A stretch of DNA of 39,893 bases from Acidobacteriota bacterium (GTDB lineage: Bacteria > Acidobacteriota > Polarisedimenticolia > J045): the NCBI GenBank assembly GCA_030949985.1, contig JAUZRX010000053.1, forward strand, positions 1 through 39,893. The letters are read 5' to 3'. The translations under genes were made by a program, and so were the position numbers. Below are positions 16,625 to 25,063 of this stretch, in pieces. Position 1 is the stretch's first letter, and every line of letters begins with the position of its first letter. The notes under the pieces are model-generated. The model had not been told where the DNA came from, did no database searches, and saw only the letters and a program-made list of their open reading frames with translations.

Positions 16625-17244
16625 GACTCCATTCCTCCTAGGACAGGACACCGCAAGACATCCTGCAATCCGCGAGATTCGCGGGTATTGACCGGCAACA
16701 AACTCGACCGGAGTGCAAAAAATAACCGCGCCAGGCAGTTTGTCAAGAACTCAATCGGTCGCCCGGGGAATTAGGCAATCACTCGGAAAGGACTTCGAAT
16801 CGTTACGAACACCCGGAAAGCGCAAACGGGGCGAAAATCCGGGGGGCGGGGAGAGGCGGGAGAGGCGAGGGCACCCACCCGCCGCCCGCCATCGCCTTTC
16901 ATTTCACCGCAACCGGGGCTCGAGAGGGGCGCCATGCGCCTGCCTCGCCGGCAAACAGGGGGAGGGAACAGGACCGGAGGAAGATCGTCGCCCGGCGCAA
17001 ACGCGCCCCCCTGCCCCGGTTTGCGGCCATCCTCGCCCCCCGACAGCGCCGGGGCCAAGGCCTTCGGGGCGGGATGCGATCAGCAGCCGCGGGCCCGGAA
17101 CAGGTCGTTCCCGCCGACCGGAGCCTGAGAGACGCCGCCCGGCCCCAGGTCGCCGAGCCCCTCCGCACCTGTCGAAGCCGAGGGGACGGCCCGAAAGCCG
17201 TCCCCCGAAGAGTCCGCCTCAACCGACTGGAAAAGGCTTTCCTA
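16625..17244. other. Intergenic region, 620 bases, between outer-membrane paralogues
   Basis: The right end near 17182-17205 holds the hairpin of the upstream paralogue. A TTGACA lies on the minus strand at 16746-16741, followed by an AT-rich stretch (about 16716-16728) that stands out in this GC-rich DNA, so the promoter of the 15194-16624 gene is probably here. The central part (about 16790-17150) is GC-rich, shows no convincing coding frame and no recognised element. Confidence 0.4.
17182..17205 (-). terminator. GC hairpin after outer-membrane gene B
   Basis: Perfect 9-bp arms (17182-17190 and 17197-17205) with a 6-base loop, about 40 bases past the stop of the 17245-18669 gene. The surrounding 3' sequence resembles that after paralogue A, so the hairpin was duplicated with the gene. 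No T-tract follows. Confidence 0.45.
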
Positions 17245-18669
17245 TCAGTAAGAAACCCCGACCAGGAACGTGACTTCCGACGTTTGAAGGGTGTGCCTGG
17301 CGCCGACATAGGAGCCGGAATGGAACCCCAGCTCAGCGGTCACGCTCTCGCCGTGCTGATAGCGCAGCGCCATGGCGTAGTCGGTTCCCGTGTCGCTCCG
17401 ATGGGACCGGAGCCGGTCTTCCGAAACCGGCACCGAGGGGTACAGGTCGTAGGTCTTTATATCGACCTCGCTTCTCCAGAACTCGGCTCCGACGACCACG
17501 GTCCACTTCTCGCCGATCCCGGCGCGTACGGAGGTGGGAATGGAAAGGGTATCCCCTTCCATACTGGCCTGGGTGACAAAACGACCCAGGGCGGCCGGCG
17601 TGTAGGCTGTATCGGTCACGTTGCCGGCGAAGTCGGCGTCGATCTCGTAGCTATCCCACATGAAGCCGGCGCCGAAGTCGACGCCGCCGGCAAGCTGTTT
17701 TTGCCACCGCAACCCGAGCGTGGCGTTCGACGCCGAGAAATCGTCTCTCGTGGCGGTCTCGTCATACTGGACCCCGTTGGACCGCATGAAGATCGTCGGG
17801 TGGTTCAGGTCACCCGTCATGGAGTCGTAGGAGCCCACCACTTCGAACGCACCAGGATGGTCACCCTCCTGGTACCAGTTGAGCCGGACACCGCCGCCCC
17901 ACGTGAAAGTATCGAAATCCCACCGCAAACGGTTGAAAACCAGACTGTTCCGCCAGCCTCCGTCGTCGATCATGTCGCCGGAAGCGACGTTTCCGCTCAC
18001 GGTCCAGGTGAAGTCTTCACGAGCATGGTTCTGAAAAGCACCGGAGACGGCGTAACGGCTCGCCTCGGACTGATCCCAGAACACGGAGGACGTGTCGGAG
18101 ATTGTGTTCCCCCTGTCGCCGCTGAGATAGCTCCCTGTCACGCCCCAGTTGGAGGTTTCACCCCGCTGTCCCCAGGCCAGCATCAACTCGGTCGCGCTGG
18201 CGTCGGCCTGGTTGCCATTGAAGTACGAGCTTCCGGAGTCATGGCGGCTGTCACTGTTCGATTCGCGCCAAGCCAGGTAGCCCGCCAGGTTTCCGCTCTC
18301 CATCCCGTAGATGCCGCCCACCTGGAAGGCATGGACTTCCGCCCGGTTGGCGAGACCCGTGAAGAGGATCCGCGGCGTGCCGTCCCCTCCGCTGCCGGGC
18401 CGACCCAGCACAGGAGTCGGTTCGTCGCGCTGGATATCCGCCAGCCGGGTCGGATCGTTGATCTGATCGATGGTCGTGGAGAACAGGCCGAAGCTGGCCT
18501 CGTTGACAACGGACCGTGCCTCGATGAGGTGGCTGGCTTGCAGCTGCCTGTAGCGGGAGATGACGTCTCCGGCCTCCGCCGCCACGACCAGGCTGCTTCC
18601 AAAACCCAGAACTGCGACCCCGACCCCTACGGCGAGGCGGAAATGCTTCGCCTTGTTTTCTCTAAGCAT
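17245..18669 (-). CDS. Outer-membrane beta-barrel protein, tandem paralogue B
   Basis: 474 residues; ATG at 18669 behind GGGAGG. It has the same layout as paralogue A: signal peptide (ending LVVAAEA), the ARSVVNEASFGLFSTTIDQI and RDEPTPVLGRPGSGG block, then beta-strands to a terminal VTFLVGVSY. Some blocks are identical in the two (NDPTRLADIQRDE, DGTPRILFTGLANRA), while surface-loop regions differ strongly, as expected for barrels under diversifying pressure. The family is unknown. A TTGACA at 18770-18765 and an AT-rich run lie about 100 bases upstream. Confidence 0.78.
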   Translation of the reverse strand: MLRENKAKHFRLAVGVGVAVLGFGSSLVVAAEAGDVISRYRQLQASHLIEARSVVNEASFGLFSTTIDQINDPTRLADIQRDEPTPVLGRPGSGGDGTPRILFTGLANRAEVHAFQVGGIYGMESGNLAGYLAWRESNSDSRHDSGSSYFNGNQADASATELMLAWGQRGETSNWGVTGSYLSGDRGNTISDTSSVFWDQSEASRYAVSGAFQNHAREDFTWTVSGNVASGDMIDDGGWRNSLVFNRLRWDFDTFTWGGGVRLNWYQEGDHPGAFEVVGSYDSMTGDLNHPTIFMRSNGVQYDETATRDDFSASNATLGLRWQKQLAGGVDFGAGFMWDSYEIDADFAGNVTDTAYTPAALGRFVTQASMEGDTLSIPTSVRAGIGEKWTVVVGAEFWRSEVDIKTYDLYPSVPVSEDRLRSHRSDTGTDYAMALRYQHGESVTAELGFHSGSYVGARHTLQTSEVTFLVGVSY

Positions 18670-18979
18670 CCTCGATTTCCTCCCTGTTGAAAAACACTCT
18701 CCCCGCCACCGGCGCCTGCTCCGGAACCCGCGGGGAAGCCAAGTCGACCCGATAGTAAAAATTTTGTCAAGGGCAGAGCCCCGGCCCCCAGGCAGGATGA
18801 ATCAGACCCTTCCGGTCGCTTTCGAACCTTCCCGAAACCCTCGTAAAGCCCAAGCCAGACGCAAGCCGAGCCGGACTACGGCGGGTATCCATTCCCGTTG
18901 CCCCCAGTCGCCTTTCGCCGTACCTTGCGCTCACTTGGGACCGCCATCCGGCCCCAAGCCCCAGCAAACGGGAGGGTTG
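18670..18979. promoter_or_regulatory. Divergent control region of outer-membrane gene B and the E1/E2-like operon
   Basis: 310 bases between divergent genes. The minus-strand TTGACA (18770-18765) and AT-rich run 18752-18766 probably belong to the outer-membrane gene. A similar TTGACA plus a CGGTCGA-like motif occurs upstream of paralogue A. The open frame from an ATG at 18797 to 18976 has third-codon-position composition unlike the real genes here, so I treat it as leader sequence. I see no clear plus-strand promoter. Confidence 0.4.
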
Positions 18980-19903
18980 TTGGACCGGCGGGAGATCGCC
19001 GCCACGGAGGGGAGCCGTGGTGGCGCAACGGGGCATTGCGGGGAGGCGTTCTACCGGGGGATCTACCTCATCCGGCGGTTCGAGGAGCTTCTGCTCGACC
19101 TCTTCGCCGCCGGCAAACTCAGCGGAACGACCCACACCTGCCTGGGCCAGGAGGCCAACGCGGTAGCCCTCGCGGCCCACCTCCAGGAACGGGACGTGGT
19201 CGTCAGCAATCACCGCTGCCATGGACACTACCTGGCCCGGACGGGGGACGTGGAAGGATTGCTGGCGGAGATCCGGGGCCGGCGGGACGGCCTCTGCTCG
19301 GGCCGGGGTGGCAGCCAGCACCTCTGCGCACCCAACTTCTATACCAACGGCATCCAGGGCGGCATCGTCCCCCTGGCCACGGGAATGGCGCTGGCGGAAA
19401 AGCGCCGCGGATCGGGCGCCATCGTCACCGTCTTCATCGGCGACGGCACCCTGGGCCAGGGCGTGGTCTACGAGTCCCTCAACATCGCCGCCCTCTGGGC
19501 GGCACCGCTGCTGGTGGTCGTCGAGGCCAACGGCTGGGCCCAATCCACTCCCACCCACCGGGCCCTGGCAGGCTCGATAGAGGGCCGCATGGAAGCCTTC
19601 GGCATCCCCTGCGACAGCGTCGAGGGGAACGACGTCTTCACCCTGGACGCCGCGGCCTCCCAAGCCGTCGCCCGCGTTCGGGAGACCTCCCGACCCTGCG
19701 GCCTGCTGATCCACACCCAGCGCCTCGGTCCCCACAGCAAGGGCGACGACCCCCGCAGCCGTGCAGAGATCGACGCCCTGCGGAAGCGGGACCCCCTGCC
19801 CCGACTCGCCGCCACCCTCGATCCCCGGCGGCGCCAGGCCATCGAGGCGGACTGCGAGCAGCGGCTGGCGACCGCCCTTGCGGCGACCGGAGGCGCGCCA
19901 TGA
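18980..19903 (+). CDS. 2-oxoacid dehydrogenase E1 component, alpha subunit
   Basis: 307 residues. A TTG at 18980 (GGAGG four bases upstream; a second TTG at 18977) is the best start, because codon use becomes coding-like only there. An ATG at 18797 would add 61 low-quality residues. The sequence follows the PDH/BCDH E1-alpha plan: FYRGIYLIRRFEELLLDLF, GTTHTCLGQEA, the NGIQGGIVPLATGMAL stretch, and the thiamin diphosphate motif GDGTLGQG...ANGWAQS. It decarboxylates a 2-oxoacid and, with the beta subunit, acylates a lipoyl arm. The stop overlaps the next start (ATGA). The partner is an E2-like protein with an atypical catalytic domain, so the product may not be acyl-CoA. Confidence 0.88.
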   Translation: MDRREIAATEGSRGGATGHCGEAFYRGIYLIRRFEELLLDLFAAGKLSGTTHTCLGQEANAVALAAHLQERDVVVSNHRCHGHYLARTGDVEGLLAEIRGRRDGLCSGRGGSQHLCAPNFYTNGIQGGIVPLATGMALAEKRRGSGAIVTVFIGDGTLGQGVVYESLNIAALWAAPLLVVVEANGWAQSTPTHRALAGSIEGRMEAFGIPCDSVEGNDVFTLDAAASQAVARVRETSRPCGLLIHTQRLGPHSKGDDPRSRAEIDALRKRDPLPRLAATLDPRRRQAIEADCEQRLATALAATGGAP

Positions 19904-20508
19904 CCGTGCGATGCGCGCAGGTGCTCAACGAGACCCTGGCCGAGGCCCTCGAGCGCTGGGAAGACGTCCTGCTGCTCGGCGAGGACCTGGCCGATCCCTA
20001 TGGCGGCGCTTTTCGCGTCACCCGGGGGCTCAGCACCCGCTGGCCGGAACGGGTGCTCTCCACCCCGATCAGCGAAGCGGCCCTGTTCGGGGTCAGCGCG
20101 GGGCTGGCGCTCCGGGGCCGGCGACCGGTACTCGAGATCATGTTCGGCGATTTCATCACCCTGGGACTCGACCAGGTGATCAACCACATCGCCAAGTTCC
20201 GGGAGATGTACGACGAGCAGGTGCGCGTCCCCCTGGTGGTGCGCACCCCCATGGGTGGGCGCCGGGGCTACGGGCCGACTCACAGCCAGTCCCTCGAAAA
20301 GCTGCTGGTGGGCATCCCGGGCCTGACGGTGGTGGCGGCCAGCGAATACCATGACCTCCGGGACATGCTGCTGGCGGCCATCGCCTGCGACGACCCGGTG
20401 TTCTTCATCGAGAACAAGCTGCTCTACGGCCGCAGTCCCCAGCGCGGCGCCGAGGGTCGACTCGGCCCCTTCACCTGGGAAGAGAGCCCGGCCCCTTTCC
20501 CGCCGTGA
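19900..20508 (+). CDS. 2-oxoacid dehydrogenase E1 beta, N-terminal (pyrimidine-binding) half
   Basis: 202 residues, against about 330 in the family. It covers the thiamin pyrimidine-binding domain: LLLGEDLADPYGGAFRVTRG, ISEAALFGVSAGLALRG, EIMFGDFITLGLDQVINHIAK and RTPMGGRRGYGPTHSQS. It stops at the linker before the C-terminal transketolase domain, which is encoded by the next ORF in another frame with a GTGA overlap. The split falls exactly between domains. It could be a true two-gene subunit or one gene with a one-base frame error. Confidence 0.85.
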   Translation: MTVRCAQVLNETLAEALERWEDVLLLGEDLADPYGGAFRVTRGLSTRWPERVLSTPISEAALFGVSAGLALRGRRPVLEIMFGDFITLGLDQVINHIAKFREMYDEQVRVPLVVRTPMGGRRGYGPTHSQSLEKLLVGIPGLTVVAASEYHDLRDMLLAAIACDDPVFFIENKLLYGRSPQRGAEGRLGPFTWEESPAPFPP

Positions 20509-20912
20509 CCCTGCGTGCCGCCGGGCGCGGCGCAGTGACGCTGGCCACCTGGGGCGGCATGGCGCACCTCGCCCACCAGGCGGCCCGGGAAGCGGCCATC
20601 GAGTACGAGAAGATGGTGGAGGTGGTCGTCCTCTCCCGCCTCGCTCCCCTCGATCCAGCCCCTCTGCTCGCTTCGGTGCGCCGCACCGGAGCGCTGGTGG
20701 TCGCCGAGGAGGGCACCCTCAGCGCCGGTGTGGGAGCAGAAATCGTGGCCCGGGTCCAGGAGGAGGCCTTCGCCGCACTGCGGGGCCCCGTAAAGCGTGT
20801 GGCGGCCCGAGACCGGGTGATTCCCGCCGCCCGGCACCTGGAAGACGCCGTGCTGCCCCAGGTCGAAGAGATCCTCCACGCCTGCCTGGCAGCCGCCGGG
20901 GCGGAGAGCTAG
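20505..20912 (+). CDS. 2-oxoacid dehydrogenase E1 beta, C-terminal transketolase domain
   Basis: 135 residues beginning with GTG that overlaps the upstream TGA. It has the E1-beta C-domain pattern: GAVTLATWGGMAHLAHQAA, VVVLSRLAPLDPAPLLASVRRTG, ALVVAEEGTLSAGVGAEI, then RVAARDRVIPAARHLEDAVLP. This domain normally helps the E1 dimer and contacts E2. Together with the previous ORF it totals 337 residues, the usual E1-beta size. The next gene starts two bases after its stop. Confidence 0.82.
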   Translation: MTLRAAGRGAVTLATWGGMAHLAHQAAREAAIEYEKMVEVVVLSRLAPLDPAPLLASVRRTGALVVAEEGTLSAGVGAEIVARVQEEAFAALRGPVKRVAARDRVIPAARHLEDAVLPQVEEILHACLAAAGAES

Positions 20913-20914
20913 TC

Positions 20915-22480
20915 ATGCAACGCCTCTTCCTCGAGCGCGAGGACGCCAACTCCGAAAGCGCCACCCTGGTGGCCTGGCTGGTGGCGGACGGCGAAACGGT
21001 GCAGCGCCACCAGCGGATCTGCGTGCTGGAAACGACCAAGGCCACCATCGACATGGTCGCCCCGCAGCCCGGTATCCTCCGCCACCGCTACCCGGAGGGC
21101 AGCGAGATCGCCTTCGGCACCACCCTGGGATGGATCCTCGAAGCCGGTGAAGACTCGCCCGACCCGGAGGACACCCGGGAAACCGGGGGGGCCGCCGAAA
21201 CCGCCGGCCTGCAGATCAGCCGTGCGGCGGCAAGGTTGATCGAAGAGGCGGGCATCGATCCCACCGCGATTCGTGAACACGGCTTCATCACCGAAAAAGA
21301 GGTCCGCCGGCACATGGCGCGCTCCCGCCGGCAGGCCGCCCCGCCCCACCCGGCCCTCGCCGACATCGACCTCGAGGCGGTTTCTCTGCCACCGGGCCTG
21401 GGACAGGACGATCACGGCCGGCTCGACCCCGTCTTTCTCTCCCGCCTGCGGGAGGAGGGCGAGAGATTCCGCCGCCTGCATCCCGGAGAGAAGCTCCAGG
21501 CCTACCGCAAGCACGGCGCCGCCATCGCCGAGGATGTCCACCTCGGCCCGGGCAGCCTGCTGATCGCCCCCCGCCTGGTCATCGGCCCCGGCAGCCGCAT
21601 CGGCGCCGAGACCACGGCCGACTGCGCCGAGCAGCTTGCCATCGGCGCCCTCAGTCACTTCGGCCCGGGGCTGACCGTCAGGGCCCGCTGCGCGGTTTTC
21701 GGGGACAACGTCCACGCCGGCCGGGGGATCACCATCGGGGGCGGCGGCCATCGGGATCCCTGGGCGGTCTTCGCCGCCGGAAACCTGACCTTCATCGGTG
21801 ACGAGGTCTTCATCAACGTTTGCCGTGCCGTGCTGCTCGGGCGCGAGGTCTTTCTCACCATGAGATCGATCATCGTCACCCACAACATCGGCCATTCCCC
21901 CCTGGAGGGCTTCGAGAACCGCTTTGCCCCGGTGATCCTCGAAGATCGTTGCCAGGTCGGCATGGGCTGCACCCTCTATGCCGGGGTTCGCATCGGCAGG
22001 GAAGCGATCGTCGGCTCGGGCTCCTACGTTCTGGCCCCGGTGCCGGCCGGCAAGCTGGCCATGGGGGTTCCCGCGCGGGTCGTCGCCGAGGCCCGCCGCC
22101 CGGTCAGCGCCGCCCGCCGGAGAGAACTGGCCCGCGAGATGGTGGAAGAGTTCGGACGTCTGCTCGCAGCCCGGGGAGAACGGGTGGAGAGGATCGACGG
22201 CGGAGGAGGCCTCCGCATCCGGCGCGAGGGACGGCTCCATGAACTGCTCTACGCCGATCGCGCAGACCAGCTCCCGCCGGGAGACCCCGCCAGCGACAAG
22301 GTCTACGTGGTCCTCGAAGGCTCGGACGCGAGTCCCGGCGACGGCCTGCTCCTCGAGTTGCTGCCGCGAAGGGCCCGTGGGCAGGCCACGGCCTTCGGTG
22401 AAAGTGTCCGGGAATACTTCCGCAAACGGGGGATCCGCTTCGAACCGGGCCCCTGGCGCTATTCGGGAGGGTGGCTCTGA
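20915..22480 (+). CDS. E2-like protein: lipoyl domain + E3-binding domain + left-handed beta-helix acyltransferase
   Basis: 521 residues; ATG with GGAGAG six bases upstream. Residues about 1-78 are a lipoyl domain, with the lipoylation lysine K42 in the hairpin ETTKATID. Residues about 99-134 are a peripheral-subunit-binding domain (ISRAAARLIEEAGIDPTAI...FITEKEVRRHM). The usual E2 catalytic domain with its HxxxDG motif is absent. Instead residues about 190-390 form a hexapeptide-repeat left-handed beta-helix acyltransferase (GAAIAEDVHLGPGS, IGPGSRIGAE, VTHNIGHSPL, VGMGCTLYAGVRIGREAIVGSGS, AMGVPARVV), with His in VTHNIGH a plausible catalytic base. The last ~125 residues are unassigned. The protein is probably the acyl acceptor and donor of this operon's E1. 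No E3 gene is in the operon. Confidence 0.85.
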   Translation: MQRLFLEREDANSESATLVAWLVADGETVQRHQRICVLETTKATIDMVAPQPGILRHRYPEGSEIAFGTTLGWILEAGEDSPDPEDTRETGGAAETAGLQISRAAARLIEEAGIDPTAIREHGFITEKEVRRHMARSRRQAAPPHPALADIDLEAVSLPPGLGQDDHGRLDPVFLSRLREEGERFRRLHPGEKLQAYRKHGAAIAEDVHLGPGSLLIAPRLVIGPGSRIGAETTADCAEQLAIGALSHFGPGLTVRARCAVFGDNVHAGRGITIGGGGHRDPWAVFAAGNLTFIGDEVFINVCRAVLLGREVFLTMRSIIVTHNIGHSPLEGFENRFAPVILEDRCQVGMGCTLYAGVRIGREAIVGSGSYVLAPVPAGKLAMGVPARVVAEARRPVSAARRRELAREMVEEFGRLLAARGERVERIDGGGGLRIRREGRLHELLYADRADQLPPGDPASDKVYVVLEGSDASPGDGLLLELLPRRARGQATAFGESVREYFRKRGIRFEPGPWRYSGGWL

Positions 22481-23331
22481 TGCACGACGCGAAAGGTAGA
22501 CCGCCCCAGCGCGGCAGGGAGATGAGCCTCGACAGCTACGAGCGGCTGCTTACCCGGGCCCGCCGCATGGGCTATGCCTTCCCCATGGTCTCCGAACTCC
22601 GCGATCGTCTGCCCCCGCGGCCGAGAATCCTGCTCCTGCGCCACGATATCGACGTCAGCCCCGTCTGTGCCCTCGAGATGGCGCGACTCGAGCACGCTCT
22701 GGGAGTCCGTTCCTCGTACTTCGTGCTGCTGCACTCTCCGTTCTACCACCCCGGCGCCCCGCCGCACATCGACGCCCTTCGGAAGATCGTCGACCTGGGC
22801 TTCGAAGTGGGGCTGCACTACGACGTGGAGTTCTTTCGCAGGCGGGGGATCGAACCGCTCGAGGGCATCGGCCGGGATACCCGCGCCCTCGAGGCCCTGC
22901 TCGGCATCCGTATCCGCTCGGTCTCCCAGCACCGGCCGGCTTCCAGCGAAGTGCTGCGGGGCATCAGCCGACGTCTCGTCGACGCCTACAGCCCCCACCT
23001 GACCCGGAACCTGCACTACATCTCCGACAGCGGCTTTCGCTGGCGCGGCGCCAGCCTCGAGCAGGAGCTCGGCGTGCGTCAACGCATCCACGCGCTGATC
23101 CACCCCGCCACCTGGGCCTGGCCACTGGACATGGAAGAGACCTACCGGCGCTGCGCCGACCAGGCCGGCCGCCGGGTCCGCGCCGCCTTCGACGACTTCA
23201 TCGCCTCCACCCACCAGTACCTCGCTCGTCGCCCGCAACTGGATCGGCTCCGACTCGAGCGAGAGCTGGGCCCCGGGACCCAGCCGCGCTCACACCGGCG
23301 GGACGCCCCCAGACCTCCCGCCGGCCCCTGA
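22480..23331 (+). CDS. Polysaccharide-deacetylase-like protein
   Basis: 283 residues. The ATG at 22480 shares one base with the upstream stop and has GGGAGGG nearby; a later ATG at 22522 is possible. The NodB-like fold is indicated by RHDIDVSP (HDID 55-58, metal-binding Asp/His motif), the GVRSSYFVLLHSPFYH block and EVGLHYD (H113, D115). Such proteins remove acetyl groups from sugars, or sometimes act as unassigned C-N or C-O hydrolases, in glycan gene clusters. The C-terminal part is Arg-rich and has no clear signal peptide, so it may act in the cytoplasm. Its tight coupling to an acyltransferase-bearing E2 suggests a shared sugar substrate. Confidence 0.75.
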   Translation: MHDAKGRPPQRGREMSLDSYERLLTRARRMGYAFPMVSELRDRLPPRPRILLLRHDIDVSPVCALEMARLEHALGVRSSYFVLLHSPFYHPGAPPHIDALRKIVDLGFEVGLHYDVEFFRRRGIEPLEGIGRDTRALEALLGIRIRSVSQHRPASSEVLRGISRRLVDAYSPHLTRNLHYISDSGFRWRGASLEQELGVRQRIHALIHPATWAWPLDMEETYRRCADQAGRRVRAAFDDFIASTHQYLARRPQLDRLRLERELGPGTQPRSHRRDAPRPPAGP

Positions 23332-23335
23332 CCGC

Positions 23336-23365
23336 ACCGGGAAGGCATTCGACAGCCTTGCCGGT
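23336..23365 (+). terminator. Hairpin ending the E1/E2-like operon
   Basis: ACCGG-g-AAGGC and GCCTT-g-CCGGT pair with a single G-G mismatch around an 8-base loop, starting five bases after the last stop codon. It has no T-tract, but its placement directly behind the operon supports a terminator. Confidence 0.45.
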
Positions 23366-23419
23366 CCCGGCGACCATGGGCGTGGGCCGAGGCGTCCCAC
23401 CACAAGAAGGATCCCGCTC

Positions 23420-25063
23420 GTGACGAGGATCGCCGTGCTCCTGCTCATCTTGTTTTCCGGCATCGCCCACGTCGAGGCGGGGCCCGTGATCCACCTGTTG
23501 CCCGTGCGGGCGGCCCATCCCCTCCCGGCGGAACTGCGCAGCTGGAGCCGGCGCCTGACCAGCGCATTCTGGCAACCGGCCCGGCGGCAGGCCCTGGCGG
23601 AGCGTTGGCCGGGGGCGCAAGTGATCCTCGGGCCTCCCGCCGACGCCTCGGCAGACGAGGGCGACACCCACTACGAGTTGCGCGGCCGCCTGGAGGTGGA
23701 GCCCGTCCGGCTGAGAACTCCCGTCCTGCACCTGAGCGCTCCCCGGGCAGGCAGGTGGCTCTCGCGCCGCATCGAAGTCGTCGAGGCCCGGGGGTTGCTG
23801 CGCTACACCTTCACCCTGGTCGCCACGGCCAGCGGAGCCGAGTACGCCACGGGAACCTGGACGGTGGCGTGGATCGCCCCCCCGCCACCGGACGATCGCT
23901 ATCTGCCCCCACCCCACTCCCCGGTAGCCTGGCGGAGCACCGTCCTCGAAGCTCCCGACAACCTGTTCCACGGCGAATGGAGCCCCGAACCGGCGGAAGG
24001 CCCCTGGCCTCCCCCGGGTCTCGAGAACCTGGTGCAACGCCTCCGGCGACGCCGAACGATCACTTTCGGACACCTGCTCGAGGACTCGATGCCCCTGCGG
24101 CTGGCGGGACTCGCCGACCTCGATCACCAGCCGCTGCCGGCGGGCATGCCGCTGACGGTCCGCACCCGCCACGGCACCTTCGCGACCGCCCGGGGCCCGC
24201 GGCGCAAGCTCGTCCTCCGGGCCGGCCCCGACCCGGTCCTCCTCGAGGACTATCGGCCACCCGCCTGCTCGACGGCGGTGGTGGACGTGTTCAGCATCAC
24301 GCCGGCAGCCCCGGCGGCGGATGCCCCACCGCTGGAAATCCTGCGCGTCAACACGAGCTGCCTCGGATCCTGGCTCGAGATCTCGATCGACTCCCGGCGC
24401 AGCCGGGCCGATCCGACAGCCGCACCGAGAGCCGATTGCCGTCTCCGTCGCTCGGTCGCGTTCGACGAGACCCGACGCGCCCGGCTGATCCTCGAGCTGG
24501 GCCCGAACCCTGAGGCCGAGGTCGTGGATTCGGGCCACGTCTTCCGCTCGTTTCCGGTCACCCGCGGTTGGTGGGTCGGGGCCGAGTTCTCCCGTCGCCG
24601 ATCCTCCTCGCTGACCGCCTTCTGTCCTGATCGGCCCCTGCAGCGCAAAACCTGCGCCCAGCGACAGCGGGGCCGGATCGCGGACCGCCCGCCGGCAGCC
24701 GATCCCTTCGCCCCGCGCCTGTTGGTGGTCACCACCGGCGACGCCGACGACCGTATCCTGGAAATCCGGCCGCCCCGCTGGCGCACTCGTCTCGGGTGGA
24801 CGGGAACGGCGACCTGCCAGGCGGCGAGCGACGCCCCCTCGACCCGGTCTTCCCCGCGAAGCGGCGATCTCGTCACGAGCGCTGAGTACCTGGTCGCCGG
24901 GCCCGACAGCGCTTTCCGTGCGACGCTCCCCCGGACAGCACAGTGCTTTCGCGCAGCCCCCTCCAAGAGCCTCGGCCGGATCTACGGCGGCTGCGAGGCC
25001 CACCGTCGGCGCGAGAACACCGAGATCCGCACGCGCTTTTCCTGGACTCTCCATCTCCACTGA
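23420..25063 (+). CDS. Exported protein of unknown function
   Basis: 547 residues from a GTG with AAGAAGG ten bases upstream. A signal peptide (hydrophobic 5-15, cleavage near HVEA) leads into a protein rich in Arg, Pro and Trp with no domain I recognise. Visible features are a run of short beta-like segments (YELRGRLEVEPVRL, LRYTFTLVATASGAEYATGTWTVAW), Cys residues spread over the C-terminal half (about eight), and the final FSWTLHLH, a strand-like end. It lies 88 bases after the E1/E2-like operon on the same strand, behind a terminator-like hairpin, so it may be separately transcribed. It could be envelope or glycan associated, but I cannot assign a function. Confidence 0.65.
   Translation: MTRIAVLLLILFSGIAHVEAGPVIHLLPVRAAHPLPAELRSWSRRLTSAFWQPARRQALAERWPGAQVILGPPADASADEGDTHYELRGRLEVEPVRLRTPVLHLSAPRAGRWLSRRIEVVEARGLLRYTFTLVATASGAEYATGTWTVAWIAPPPPDDRYLPPPHSPVAWRSTVLEAPDNLFHGEWSPEPAEGPWPPPGLENLVQRLRRRRTITFGHLLEDSMPLRLAGLADLDHQPLPAGMPLTVRTRHGTFATARGPRRKLVLRAGPDPVLLEDYRPPACSTAVVDVFSITPAAPAADAPPLEILRVNTSCLGSWLEISIDSRRSRADPTAAPRADCRLRRSVAFDETRRARLILELGPNPEAEVVDSGHVFRSFPVTRGWWVGAEFSRRRSSSLTAFCPDRPLQRKTCAQRQRGRIADRPPAADPFAPRLLVVTTGDADDRILEIRPPRWRTRLGWTGTATCQAASDAPSTRSSPRSGDLVTSAEYLVAGPDSAFRATLPRTAQCFRAAPSKSLGRIYGGCEAHRRRENTEIRTRFSWTLHLH

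Noticed and set aside
18797-18979. N-terminal extension of E1 alpha from an ATG at 18797
   Set aside because: Third-codon-position base use is unlike the real genes, the residues resemble no E1-alpha N-terminus, and the ribosome site is too close to the ATG.
20915-22480. Calling this gene an ordinary dihydrolipoamide acetyltransferase (E2)
   Set aside because: The E2 active-site motif HxxxDG is missing, and hexapeptide repeats occupy the expected catalytic region.
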